A stretch of DNA of 64,000 nt from Druceiella hillmani (GCA_039881145.1 JAYKKI010000128.1:649001-713000), one strand, 5' to 3'. Positions 47,705 to 59,870 are shown, counted from the stretch's first letter. Made by a program: numbers and translations. The notes: generated by a model not told the origin, from the sequence alone.

Positions 47705-47841
47705 GACGGTAAATGAAATCCAACTCTTATTAACCCAGTTGGGGTTCAGATACCAGAATCTCGCGATCCATAAATTTGTGTAAAGACCGTCTGAAAAAGT
47801 CCTTCCTCTTATAATCCCTTAGTCCTACCCTTACTAGTTCC

Positions 47842-47948
47842 ATTTCGTTTCCATTTCCTTTTTCTAACAATGTCAAAATTTGTAAACTAATTATTTTATT
47901 TTTAAAAAAAAAATAAAATTCTCTCTCACTGACGAAAACCTATTTTTT
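47842..47948 (+). repeat. 105-bp direct repeat, right copy
   Basis: Starts 243 bp after the left copy. High identity points to a recent event: a local tandem duplication of about 243 bp with a deletion, or the ends of a small inserted element. The 137 bp between them is GC-richer (AACCCAGTTGGGGTTCAG) and contains no ORF. Confidence 0.92.
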
Positions 47949-47949
47949 T

Positions 47950-48960
47950 CTGCTGTTTACTGCATTAGTTTACTTCTGTTTGCTATTCTCAGTATGGTTG
48001 AAAAGACGATAAGAGCTAGTAAAATTATTGCGCTGCTTGAGGAATGCTGTAGCCAATGTTATGTATCTCAGCAGTATAATGTGACAATTAAATAACAAAA
48101 GAAACTGTTTCGGTAAAAGTATACAACAATGCGTTGAGACACGTTTTGCGATGCTTGTCCGCGGTCTATACAGTCAATCGATTTGACATATTCAGTACTG
48201 CGCAAGTAGGAACTGAGCTCAGAGACGTCCATTCGGTTTGGTAATCGACGACGAAAAGAGTGAGTGGGTTCGAGGCACTTGCTCTTTCCAACGCGTTATT
48301 TATAAATTTACACGGCCTCGATGAGTGGACAGCCAACAAACCTTTCACTATTATCTGTCTCCATTTGAATACGCTCATCCCTTTTTCGCTAAGCGTATTT
48401 CTTGGATAAATAGACCTATTTTTGTGAACAAACTCCATTCTATTGATCCTACTGATTCGAATTTTACTCGTCAAATTGAAGTTTTATCATCCTGAATTGC
48501 AATAGATATTATTCGTTTTAAATTTATTACATAAATATAATTATGTCCCAATAAGGCAGTATCAATTTTGTGAATAATATATCAAAAGGTATGAAAGTTA
48601 CAGCTATCTGTAACTTTATCTGTATCTGTGTACGGGAATATGTTTTGATCCGTAAGATTAGTATTCCCTTAAATTACTATTTTTTTACACTAATCATAAT
48701 TTTTACAAAAAAATTTCTCTAATCATAATTACATCAGTGACATTTTATTAAATTTACATTATTCTTTGCAGGCAGCGTCAGCTTTATGCATAAAATATGA
48801 AACTAAAACTTAACATGCCTAGTATTCATAACATGCATAGTACGCTAAGTACAGATAGTATGTGAGAATATAAATTTAAAACCAAATATATAAATAAATA
48901 AATATGCAGCCATCACTATAGGATCGGCATAGCCTTGAATTCTAAAATATATGTTGACAT
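47950..48960. other. Non-coding DNA, no recognised gene
   Basis: A GC-richer stretch at 48160-48470 carries a 102-codon minus ORF (48166-48474). Its composition is mixed, with no domain, signal peptide or flanking splice signals that I can defend. Confidence 0.3.
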
Positions 48961-49155
48961 AAATTACCATCGCTCTCGCAGGAATAAAAGTTTTCTTTTA
49001 AGTATTCTTGCGATGTCGAGAGCATATTTCACACCCTTGACACATTTCTTCCGCCGAAAACGTAGGACATGTGTAAATTCGACGGAGGTTCCGACAACAC
49101 GCATTACGACAGCCCTTTGTAAACGTGTTTTCGGAATGCCAGGTAAGACGTTTTA
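48960..49155. other. Exon-like CpG-containing block, unidentified
   Basis: On the plus strand a possible acceptor CGCTCTCGCAG|GAAT (48981) and donor GCCAG|GTAAGA (about 49142) bracket about 160 bp open in one frame, with an internal Met (MSRAYFTPLTHFFRRKRRT). The minus strand is open too, with a Cys-rich translation (CRNACCRN, then CQGCEIC). Only one strand can be real and neither matches a family I know. The block stands out by CpG content. Confidence 0.18.
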
Positions 49156-49224
49156 GTTTTCGTTTCGACAAGTAACGTCCGCAATATGAGAATAAATATA
49201 TTTTATTTAGGCGAAACGCTTTTT

Positions 49225-50290
49225 ACCTATTTGCTATTTAGCCAAAGCTTAGAAAACAGCTATTATGGGAATGGCAGGGAAGAACTTTTTACTTTTCATC
49301 CATAATAACTAGAAAAATAACATTTTATTTCATTTACCGGTCCTCCTGTCAAGACCGTTTTTTTTTTTAAGTAACTTTGAATTTTACACAGTAACAAAAC
49401 CTAATAATTTATATAAATTTCTATGGTTAATACTCAAACATGTTCTGGGCACTACACTATTTATTTTCTCAACACTATTTATTTTAGATTTTTATATATG
49501 ATATTCCAAAAGATTTTAATGAAAATTGAACAATATTATTCTAAGAAATTCTTTGACCCAGAAAATTAAGATTTAGTACAGTTGACAAAAAATATTCCCA
49601 TAGACACTCTAAAAAGTGTTAAAAATTATTTGAACATTTTCTAAATTTCCTGTTTTATATGAAATATCAATTGAAAGCGCGACTCATGTGGATTTCAAAA
49701 CTATTTAGTTTAGAATTTTTCGTAAGATAGTTTTAGGGAAATTGTGAAAAATATGCGTACTTTTTTTTCAGAAACTATTTGATGTAAAAACTTCAAGTTT
49801 GAAATAATATTGAATTGTATTAATCTGCATATATTTCATTAGATAATATTTAATATTATTAAATTGGATATTTTTGAAGGCGCAAAATACCAGTTTTTTT
49901 TTGCAGCGTGAGATATAATCGGAAGATGACGGAGCAAATTATAAGGATTTCCAAACTTCTTTCAGAAGTCAGAAGTTCACACAAGCTATACACGTGGAAA
50001 GTTTCATAAAATAATAAGTGAATCATTTTCCTCTCTCCCCGAAACAGCTATAGCAAACATTAAAAAAGGCGTTATTAAAAATTACTTCAAGTATATGGAA
50101 AAATTAAAGTGATAATTTTAAATTAAATAGTTTTTGAGATATTTATGATATTTTTACAACTGTGAAATATATACCGGGCAATATTATTACATGGTGACGA
50201 ATATATACTTTTGTATTCGTAAATAGTTTAATACAATTAATATATACATTAAACGTTTATTTACATATGAACATGTGTTTGTAAAATGCA
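49225..50290 (+). repeat. Lepidopteran-type interspersed repeat, second subfamily, long
   Basis: CGGTCCTCCTGTCAAGACC at about 49340, then TTATATAAATTTCTATGG. A later block has GTTTTTGAGATATTTATGAT, ACAACTGTGAAATATATACC, GGGCAATATTATTACATGG and TTCGTAAATAGTTTAATAC. The middle is weakly similar and may include a nested copy. Confidence 0.55.
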
Positions 50291-50294
50291 GTAT

Positions 50295-53220
50295 TATGAA
50301 TATTAATCTAAAATAACACCTTAAGCAATGGTCTACACAACTGATTTTATTTCGAAATTGAGAAATTAAATATATTATTTTTAAGATGTAAAATTACTTG
50401 TAAAATCTTACTAATAAATTCTTCAATTTTCGTGTCATGTGTAACAATGACAGACGGAAAACTTGTATATGATTTTAGTGTTCATTTATTTATCAATATA
50501 CAGGAGAAGGGAGTCTGAAATACGAAGAATTTGATAAAGTTGTGGAAAAATAAATGCTACAGACAATGATTCACATTAGGCAAAATATTAAGAAAATAAT
50601 GCACTTTCTTACATATATAAATTGGGGACCAACATTTCTCGAAGGGTGCTATTGAACAAGTTTTCAAAATGAAACTGAAGTTCACAAATTATTATTTAAA
50701 AGCCTCATTTGTGAAATAAAAGGTTTCAAAGTGATGAGTAAATTACATTAGCCTTTAATGTTTTCAACTATTCATTTAAAAAATATGAATACTTCCTAGA
50801 TACTAGCTCTTTAATAGAACTTTTAGTCAAGATTATATTTTGGTTTTTCATATTTTTTTATTAAAAAGCCAGTATAAAGTGGGTCTTGTTGGTGACGTAA
50901 ATTGATATGTTATTAATTGATTAAATAATTTCTTTCACAATGATTACATGACTACATATAAAGAAATAAAACTTTTATTTATTATGAGCAACAAAATTTC
51001 TCCGTTTGCGCGCCTCAGACGCGCTTCCGTCATTTCGGAAGATACTAATAGCAAAACTGAAAAGTCACTTAATGACGTTTGTATTAAATAAAATCATTCT
51101 TCATAGCAGAGTACGTTATTTCTAGTTTCTACTTTTCTGGCCATAATAAGCTTCTTGACCAGTGAGTTTCCATGAATCGACCTTTTTACTAGTAAAATGA
51201 TTCTCTCGTACATTCATTGTATAATTGGACTTTACGGTGTAATTAGCAAAAATAAAAAAGCAGGTAGTTCTTTCCTAAATTTTTATTACATTTAGCATTA
51301 CTGTTTTACAGTGGATAAAGTAACGGAACGACACCAATAATTATCCAAAATCAGTCAAGTAATTTAAGAAGTCAGCGACTACAGTCGCTTATAAAAAAAC
51401 TTGTCTATTATTTATACCAGTGAGATTCCGTGCTTAAAACTGACTGGAAAATGTTAAGGTATATTATAATTCTTAAGCCTTCCTGAAAAAGTCACTCTTA
51501 AGATTACGGTTCCAAAAAATAAAATAATTTTTTTTACAAACCACATATATACTCATATTGATGCAGTAAGTGATCTATATCAATGAAAGGCACTGTAATA
51601 AAAAAGGCACTGTAATAAAAAAGGCAATGTAATAAATAGGTTTTTATTACATTTGTATACGGATAAGCAAAGAAATAATAAAAATTTGCTCTTTAAAAGT
51701 TTAGTAGTAGAGTCTAATCTTTCTTTTAGACACAGGGTTCTCGTTAACATTTCGTAGTAATGTTTTACTATTTCTAATTTATTTCTTTGCAGTGCTCAAA
51801 GCGCGTTTTGATATATTTATTTACAGAGTTTATTTGCATTATTAGAGGTAGTTCTTTGTTTATTGCCAACAACTTTCTTCCATGCGCTATTCAATGAATT
51901 ATGTTGGCACAAAATTCAAACATTTTTTTGAACGCCAGCTTACAAAAAATATACCTTACTTCAAATAAAAATTAGGTAATGAAGAATAGGTCTCAATTTA
52001 AAAATTTTGTCAATATTTTTATTCAGTCAACAATACGTAGAATTCGGGCATTTCTTGCATTTGTTATGAGAGAAAAAAATCAGCGTATATAATGACGACA
52101 TTTAATATTTCAAACTTTAAAAACTATTTTGAATTAACTTCATATATAAACTACGCAGGTTTTACATTCTCAACCGAATACAAATTATACGACACTATTA
52201 GTACATCACATCCGGAGCCGTAATTTCGTACAATTGCGACCTTTTAACAATGCATTCTTCGTTGAAATAAAGTATCGCATTATTGCTCCTATCTCCACTA
52301 CGTTTATTCAAATGTACAGTTAATGAAAATGCCCATGATTAGAAAGTTAATGAAAAGGTTATTTTTTAATATAACTCAGTATGTACGTTACTGTATTAAG
52401 TATCCAGTCCAGGGTTTATGACAATTTGATTCCGAAATATGGTTGCTCCGTAGAAGAAAATATTATACCTTTAAAATTTCGTACATTAATATAATTAAAA
52501 ACATTTAATTTAATAAAATAACGTGATTAGTCATCTATATGCCGTATCGTTGAGGTATTAATTGAAATATTCACAATGTAAAAAAAATACTTTGAATATG
52601 TTTTTTTAATTACAGATAGTGCCGTTCCTGTTCTTTTAGTATGTTTAATTATTTCATCATGATGCTTCTAAAAATACTCTAATTTTTTTCTTGTCACTTA
52701 GAGACAACTTGCATACGGAATCGTAAGTCAAAATTTTGGACTGTTATGATAATGTTGGTTTTTTAAAAATATTGTCGCCAATACTTATCTAAATTGAAGA
52801 ATAGATATCGTTAGTGTAGAATTAAATGCAGGTGAATACAGAACACAAACAAGACAGAAGCGGTTTATTCGCGAAATTATATGAAAACACATATCGCCAA
52901 TTTGAAACAAATTAATTTTAAACGCATCACACCTGTGCTCAAGAAATTCATGAAGGTGTTCATTGTTGTCCTTCTCGCGTATTTGAATAATATAAACCTA
53001 TGCTGCTCGCAATAAATCTTTCAAAAGTTTGGTGTTGTTCATACATTTATCGACAGCTCACCGTGTTGTGAAATGAAAGTAGTGTAACAATATAGATTAG
53101 TTGATATTTTAAAATTTAATTTTTATTAAGAAAATGTATATTTACCATTTCAATGTTTACGAGTACAAGAATTTTATTTTATTACTGGACATAACACTAT
53201 AAAGTGATAATATGTACATA
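50295..53220. other. Non-coding DNA with a short tandem repeat
   Basis: Contains three units of a 17-bp repeat at 51585-51635. A small GC patch lies at 51005-51040 with CTTCCG / CGGAAG inverted. No gene is seen. Confidence 0.4.
51585..51635. repeat. 17-bp tandem repeat, 3 units
   Basis: AAAGGCACTGTAATAAA is repeated with GGCA beginning at 51589, 51606 and 51623. The third unit has GGCAATG. Confidence 0.88.
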
Positions 53221-53226
53221 GTGCTC

Positions 53227-53402
53227 CATGTATTTACGTAATTTAATGTATACAAATAATTCATATGACTGACTTATTGCTAAAAGGGCAATCTCTTTGA
53301 GTCAAGTAGAACACGAGTCCAGCTTCTCTTGACGAGCGGCCGAGAATCGAGCCCCACGGTGTGCCGCGACTTCAAAGGGAGTATGCCTTGTGATCGACCC
53401 AA
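53227..53402 (-). mobile_element. SINE-like element, copy 3 (most complete)
   Basis: Read on the minus strand it has GGTCGATCACAAGGC, CTCCCTTTGAAGTCGCGG, a B-box-like GGCTCGATTCT (plus 53343-53353, 9 of 11 to the pol III consensus), GAAGCTGGACTCGTGTTC, TTGCCCTTTTAGCAATAAG, and the 3' end TTGTATACATTAAATTACG with AAATACATG. It keeps both the tRNA-like head shared with copy 2 and the middle shared with copy 1, so it links the three. Confidence 0.72.
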
Positions 53403-53576
53403 GTCGTCCAAATGTCGTCCAATGTCGTCCGAGGATTGACAGTTTCCAAAACTCACCAGATTTCTAAACGAATTAAGTTAGCCATGACTAAAATAATTTT
53501 AGTTGCTCACAATGAAATTTATTGATAAATTATTTTAATAAATATTTAACTTGCCTAGAAAATCTTATGTATTTAT

Positions 53577-53794
53577 TAAGTAATTTATTCACAATTAAAT
53601 GAAACTACGTGATGTAGTATTATTTCTACTTTCTTTAATTTCTTAGCCACGACCTAGGTTTCATTGTATTACAACATCTTCAGGTGGGATATTAGCAAAG
53701 ATTTCAATTTTTGCTAATTTACGTAGTTTCATTTAATTGTGAATAATGAATTTCTGCAAAATTAACGCCAAATATATTCAATAAGTAATTTATT
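53577..53794. repeat. Palindromic hammerhead repeat, copy 5, with target-site duplication
   Basis: TAAGTAATTTATT lies on both sides (53577-53589 and 53782-53794), a perfect 13-bp duplication. The 192-bp insert is a minus unit with complete hammerhead-like fold (about 53590-53715) followed by a shortened plus unit that lacks the hammerhead. The plus unit runs from ACGTAGTTTCATTTAATTG to GCCAAATATATTCAA. The two CACAATTAAATGAAACTACG ends are inverted. TTTGCTAAT / ATTAGCAAAG at the junction forms a small hairpin. Confidence 0.92.
53647..53697 (-). ncRNA. Hammerhead-ribozyme-like fold
   Basis: On the minus strand CCAC (plus 53694-53697) pairs with GTGG (plus 53647-53650). CTGAAGA, stem TGTTG/CAAT, GAAA, A-C-C/G-G-T stem III and the triplet GTC are all present, with the predicted cut after plus 53651. 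Stem II has a terminal G-U pair and the family's extra T. Sequence boxes are as in copy 4, and stem II is slightly better. Confidence 0.6.
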
Positions 53795-53799
53795 ATTTG

Positions 53800-55150
53800 G
53801 AAATTTGTTATTACGGTGTTTTACTAAATAACATAAACGACCCTTTTTAATAAATGGTTAAATGATTGCTTGAAGGGAAATATCCACACTAACAGAAAGC
53901 AATGTAATCAAATATCTTTGTGGATATAAAATAATTAAACCCTAATAATATTTTTTTCTTTGTATAGTTTAGAAATTTAGTTCCAATTTCAGTTACGAGT
54001 CGTAAATAAAAATATCTCCTTTAAATTCTTCCAGATATTCGCCTTTTTAGCTTCTGCTAGATATTCACCACTTGAACCAACTCCTACATCTACGTTATCA
54101 TAAAACTGTTTGCTGTTCCCGTCGACCCGAAGATAGGGTTCGCTAATATTTGAATGATATATGTTTTAGGCACAAGTTAGTCTTTTTGGGTAAAAATATC
54201 TTCTATCGGTCACGTTTATATAAAAATCATGTTCTAAAAGGTATGCTGACTACACTGTATCTGTTTTTATGGGAAACATTTTCTTCCATCGAGCAGCTTC
54301 AGCCCATTTCTCCTTTATGAAGTAACCTTTAGAATATCTAACTGCATATTTGAAATGAGACATTCCGTTCAATTCAGACTGAATATTTATGTATAGGTCG
54401 AAATAATAAACAGCCACATTTGAAATTTTAACCCGAGCTCAAATTTTCAAGACTAAAAAAGTTTAAAAAAAAGTTAAAAAAAAGTTTTTGACATTACGTG
54501 TACACGTCTATTGTTTTTTTTGTCTCAAACATAATTTTTTTCGTTAGTATGCTATAATATGCATTATTCAAACAACATCTCTCTTATGAAATGAATGGAA
54601 AACTTATCAGTCATAATATAGTGTTATTATATCCTATTAAGATTAGGGTCTCTAAAAATATTAATGTTATTAATACTTTCCGGAGTTGGCCAAGTGCCAA
54701 GCTGGTGTCAGTTGGAGTAGTTCTACAGACCACCGCAATTGCTCGATAAATACTTTTTCTTTTTGTGAGAGAAATGGTTTCAAATAAAAAAAAATCGTTT
54801 CAACTTTCACACCATATTATCCAATAGTTTTCTTACCTGAAGGGAAAATGTTCGTTTTTATATGTAGTGTGAGAAGAAATTCGTCCAATAAATATTTCGA
54901 GAGTTTTGTGTATGAAGCAGCGTGATCTATTTGTTTTCTATCACGATTAGATTACGTAAAATATATAAAGTTTTGTGTGGAAACTGGTAATGAAATTACA
55001 AAGTCAACAAAAAGTTGGTGAAATATTTTTATTTGATCGAGTCACAAACTCTTTCTTAAAATTATTAGGTTTGTCAATAACTTTTTGCCACGAGTACGGG
55101 ATTTTTCTAGAAACGCTTGATTGTTCCACAATATTTTATTATAAAACATA
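53800..55150. other. Non-coding DNA, no gene seen
   Basis: AT-rich with a slightly GC-richer part around 54040-54140. No recognised element. Confidence 0.4.
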
Positions 55151-55159
55151 AATAGACTG

Positions 55160-55700
55160 AATTGCGTTTATTTGGTAGAAGTTATTGCGCCAAGTTTTCA
55201 AGTATATTACTTCCAAAAAAATGAATTTCACTCGACATCAATTACTTTAAGGGCCAATTGTTTTAAGGGCTTTTTTATTTATTTACGTTTTCTTGAAAAA
55301 AACTCTGCTTCCTGGAAGCTGGAATGTATATCTGCTCGAGATCTATTTTCAGTGTTTTTTATACGCTTAATGTATACATGTGGACTATCTATTTATAATA
55401 TTTATATATGTAATATTTATATATTATAACACTTAGAATAAAATATCTCTGCGAAAATAAATATTAGATTACATAAGGTGGGATGGCAGGATGCAAGATA
55501 AATTAAAATTAGAAGTAATTATTTGTTTATTTAACATGATTTCATATTCAATTTGTAACATAAAATGCTGAAATAAGAAGATCTGTAAACAAAGGGTTTA
55601 ATTAAAATCTGACATATATAGGTGATATAATTTTGAAGAAGGTGAAAAAATATTAAACATTTTTTATGAACTTATAAATTTTTTCCGCTATGGTTAATAT
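55160..55700 (+). repeat. Unnamed interspersed repeat A, copy 1 (partner at 59.33 kb)
   Basis: Shares CGCTTAATGTATACATGTGG, CTATCTATTTATAATATTTA, AATATTAGATTACATAAGGT, GGGATGGCAGGATG and TAGGTGATATAATTTTG in order with 59330-59870. The plus ORF 55172-55429 is its translation and has no known domain. Confidence 0.55.
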
Positions 55701-55709
55701 TGGGTTTGC

Positions 55710-57110
55710 TGTTGAATAGGTTATTACCCCAATTTGTTCTTCAACAAATGTTATAAAAAGCCACTTACTGCGTTTTTCTCACTTTATATATGCTATTTTC
55801 TGACTGTATGTACGTTATTTTCTAAATTTTATTCCGATTCTCATAAATATTTCTATTGATTCACAAAGCAGATTTAAATAGACAAACTGTGAATATTTAG
55901 TGAAAATTACCCAACGTGTGATGATGAATTTGGCAAAAGAATTCGTCGAGAAGGTATTTTCGCAAGTAATGCCTAATTCCTTAGAGAGACCTGAAAAAAT
56001 TGTAGGGCAATATCAAGTAAGTAGTAAGGTGAAACACGCCAACGTAAAACTGACGAATAGACAAAGTAAAGATATTTACACAGATTTGGCTTAAAGTTCA
56101 GTAGTAACAGTATAAAATATTTTGTCCCAGTAAAAGGATTTTTGAGATTCAATCGTTATACAATCTAAGTTATTAGTTGCTTCTTTGAGATCTTTCATAT
56201 CTAATTGTTATACAATCTAAGTTATTAGTTGTTTCTATCTGCAGACAAAGAAAACTTTTCAAATGAAAATATTGTTGTTGGGAAAAAAACTCCGTCATAA
56301 ACATAAAGATCACAAACGGAAATGTGTTATTTCCTGTAAGTAATACCGCGGCCAAAAACTAACGCGTTTATATCTCTTTGTTTCTTCATAGCTCTAAATG
56401 ATTATATTGGTTGCAAAATCATAGATAAAATATTTTCTATTTTAAATGAAATGTAATGAGATTGAGTATTAGAGCAAAAATTGGTAATAGTTTAATAGTT
56501 AGTAGTTTAATAGTTTTAAAAGGGGTGGTATTCTATGTTGTTTGCTATTATTTCTAGCATGTTTTTTTGTGATTTTAAAATTATGAAAATATTTTTGTCA
56601 CCCTCATGACAAGCAATTTCAAATTAAACGTCACACTGAATTAAAACAATTTGTTAATAAATATATTTACCTATCGTTTGAAGGAATATTTTAAGGTTGG
56701 TGGTGTAAAATTCAAAATACGTGTGTCAATAAGTTATATTAGTATACTAACTTTGAAATTTTAATGACGCATAGCATCTACAAAAATTGGCTTTGAAAAT
56801 AGGAGAATGAAAATATGATGTACTATATTTTTCATAAGCGTAAAAATATGGGAAATATTTCAAAAATTTTGACATACGAAATCATCGCACAAGTTTTCCT
56901 AAAATCTTTGCATCGACATCTAAAACCCCATGTTTTTCATAATTTTCACTTGAATATTTTTGAAAATAATGAGAGGAAAGACATATCTATATACGTATAT
57001 TTCAGTATATATCTGATGATATAATACCTGAAATTAAGAAAATGTTTTCAAGAACCTATCCTTTTCGAAGGATAGTTTTTCGGCTAAACTAAAACGTCAC
57101 ACTGTGCATA
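55710..57110. other. Non-coding DNA with a 52-bp tandem duplication
   Basis: Two units at 56151-56235. An 8-bp hairpin lies at 57056-57075 (CTATCCTT / AAGGATAG). The ORFs 55900-56094, 56173-56355 and 56815-57024 show no domain. Confidence 0.4.
56151..56235. repeat. 52-bp period tandem duplication
   Basis: AATCGTTATACAATCTAAG, TTATTAGTTGCTTCT recurs 52 bp later as AATTGTTATACAATCTAAG, TTATTAGTTGTTTCT, with two substitutions over 34 bp. Confidence 0.9.
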
Positions 57111-57119
57111 AAAAACAAG

Positions 57120-57395
57120 AAAAAAACTTATAGTTTTAACATGTAACACCTCTTACTATAGATGGAATTAAAAAATAAAATATTTCAGTATTTAATTTGC
57201 CCTCCCTATAATTTCAAAATTAATAATTTTGAGTTTTGTATACTGTGATTTGCGCTATTGAAAATATTATATTACTGTGACAAATTTCAGCTCTCCGCCT
57301 CAAGTCGTTTCTAAAAAAACGGATATGATGGACACACACGAGAGTGACTTCCCAAGGGTTTCGTTTTTCCTTTTAAGGTACAGAATCTTAAAGAT
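57120..57395 (-). repeat. Lepidopteran-type interspersed repeat, second subfamily
   Basis: On the minus strand it has TCTGTACCTTAAAAGG, AAAAACGAAACCCTTGGG, AAGTCACTCTCGTGTGTG, AGAAACGACTTGAGGCGG and GAGCTGAAATTTGTCACAG. Confidence 0.7.
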
Positions 57396-57404
57396 TGAAA
57401 TGTT

Positions 57405-57740
57405 CTTTAACTAAAACAAAAATACGCGATATTGAGTCAAGTGAGAAAATATGGTCTTACTTTCACTTAATTATAAATAATTAAATTTAATTTCGTTTGG
57501 TTCCCTCCCATTTGCTTGTGTTTATTATTTATTGAAAAATGGAAAAATGAAACATGGCTAAAACACTTTAGTGTTTGTCAGTCTATCTATCTTAAGTGTT
57601 TGTATTGAAGACCATTGTCTATAAAATGGTGAAATCAGCATGCTTCTGGGAAGTAATAGTCAATGATTGGTATTAGGTATAACAATTTGATTCGTAGTCT
57701 TGAGGGGCAAAAATCTTTTTCAAGGAGCTTACGTGATTTT
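57405..57740 (+). repeat. Unnamed interspersed repeat B, copy 1 (partner at 63.64 kb)
   Basis: Shares AGTGAGAAAATATGGTCT, GGGAAGTAATAGTCAATG, ATTGGTATTAGGTATAAC and AATTTGATTCGTAGTCTTG in order with 63640-63930. No coding potential. Confidence 0.6.
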
Positions 57741-57744
57741 CCTT

Positions 57745-58825
57745 TATCAAAATTTTCCAACAATCTGGAAAATCAAAAATCTATTCATTATGTCAAAAAT
57801 TACCGTCATGAAGTCAACATTAACTCAAAATATTAGCAGCGCGTTGCCATACTAAATTCTTGTTATGCATACAAAATAAATTTCTTGTTACAAAAAAATC
57901 TTCTTTAAAAAAAAATTTGATAAATTTATCAACAATAAGTTATAACTTAAAAAGGTTTATTATGATTTTTAATTTTGCATGGTAATTATTTATAAAACCA
58001 ATAAAATATTTGCATAATACCGTTTATATATTATAACTCGGTTTGAGTATCACTCGTGAATAGTTCGGACGTCCTGTACGCTTTAATGATAGTATGTGTC
58101 TACAAAATGTTAACAATCGTTAAAGTTCAAATTGTACCAGTTTTTATACCGTGTTTACTGTTTATAGTTTATTTGTAAATACTTCATAATTTCTACTAAC
58201 ATTTTAGCATAAAACTATAATTTAAATTATTGAGTTCATTTGAAAAGAAAATAATAAATATAGGCATTAAATTATTTTTGGTATGTAATTGAACATACCA
58301 ATTATTTAATAATTTCTTATTACAAGTATATAAAATTTAGTTTGTAAATAACATTTCACACGAAAAGTCCGATAAGTTATTGTATACTCAATATTTTTTC
58401 GTGTATTAAAATAAAAAAAATAATTAGCTTAACGTTAAAGTACAAAATTGATAGCGTAAATGAAGATCACCTTGACACTACTTTATGACCTCGTCATATA
58501 CCTACTTTGAGTAAAGTCTCTACGTTGGCAGTTTAAGAAATTGTGCACGTACTGATAAGTAATTTTTCCAGCGTATTGTAGTTTGATAATCTCGTATTGG
58601 TGTCAATAGTCATTTTCAAATAGACGTATAATTGTGAATTGCGCCTTAATTAACGTATAAAATGATCTTATGTTTGAGAACAAGCTTGTTTTTAATTGAT
58701 TGCGTAGTATAAGCATTCACTAATATTTTTAAATAACGAAAATATTTGTGTAATGTTTGCACGTTTGTGTTTCATTAGTTACATAAACAAAAATCATTTT
58801 TAAGAATATTTAGGTAACTTACCCG
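57745..58825. other. Non-coding DNA, no gene seen
   Basis: AT-rich, no recognised element or ORF. Confidence 0.45.
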
Positions 58826-58829
58826 TAAT

Positions 58830-59320
58830 GGAAAAACGGAAGCCTTTTTATATGATTTATGTGTCTGTGTGTTAAAGTGGCTATTCTCAAAATTGGGTTA
58901 GCTTAGAAACTTGAAATTTTACGAAGGTAGTAACGAAAAGTATTAACGAGCTTATATATGAATATATAATACTCAAAATATTTATGTGAAAATTAAAAGG
59001 AAAGGTAAATACATAAAAACAAATTTAAATTCATATTTGGACAGGTGTACCTTTTGAAAGCTGGTCAGCTTTATATTTATGATTTAAATTAATATAACTT
59101 TGGAGATATTCTTAAATAATGGAATAAAATATTCTCTCTTATTTCTGAATTCCCTAAACCTTAAATGAATAAAAAAAGAGTCTATGCAAGTATTGAAGGA
59201 AAATCATAACAAGGGTTCTCGGTGCCATGATTTTTGAGATATGAGATCCCCCCCCTCCTACTTAATTATATTTGGTATTGCTAAATATTTATTGCATTAG
59301 GCAACCCATACTAGCCATGA
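58830..59320 (+). repeat. Lepidopteran-type interspersed repeat, second subfamily, diverged
   Basis: TAATGGAAAAACGGAAGCC near the start, TGTGTCTGTGTGTTAAAG in place of the GTCTGTC core, then CTTAGAAACTTGAAATTTTAC. The later part has GTGCCATGATTTTTGAGATA and GCATTAGGCAACCC. Confidence 0.55.
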
Positions 59321-59329
59321 CTCATGGCA

Positions 59330-59870
59330 AATAAAGTATCTTTACTTCGAACATGGTACGAAATCAATTATGTGCGAGCCAAACTTGTACTTTCTTTTTC
59401 TAGTGAGTTTCCTCTAAGAAAATTAATGTTTTGGGGCTACTCCGATATTTTAACCTTTTTTATATTATTATTCGTCCAAAATTACTATGAAGCCTTAATG
59501 ACTTTGTGAACTAGGTTTTCTTCCAAAAATATATATAAATAATGCATTCTGGACGTTTTTGGTGCGCTTAATGTATGAATAAGACCTATCTACATATAAT
59601 ATTTACATACTTGAGTGAAAATCTGAAACAGACTATCTATTCAAAAATTAATAATAGATGACTTAATGTGGGAATGATGAAAGGATGAAGGTGGATAAAA
59701 GGTTGGCAGGAGGAAAAGTTAGATGTATTTATTTATATCTTTAACTTTTTTGTATTTTGAAGTTCTAAGAATTAAAACTGAGGATATTTATAAACATAGG
59801 TATATATTAAAATCCTCTGTGTATTGGTGATATTATTTTGTATACAATAAAATAAATATATGTAATATTA
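59330..59870 (+). repeat. Unnamed interspersed repeat A, copy 2 (partner at 55.16 kb)
   Basis: GCGCTTAATGTATGAATAAG, CCTATCTACATATAATATTT, AATAGATGACTTAATGTGGG, ATGATGAAAGGATGAAGG and TTGGTGATATTATTTTG align with copy 1. The plus ORF 59324-59509 lies inside it. Confidence 0.55.

Noticed and set aside
48262..48285. GGTTCGAGGCAC as a tRNA B box
   Set aside because: No A box at a suitable distance, no acceptor stem and no T-arm pairing.
48166..48474. 102-codon minus-strand ORF as a gene
   Set aside because: By rough stop-codon frequency, a few ORFs of this length are expected by chance. No domain, start context or splice support was found.
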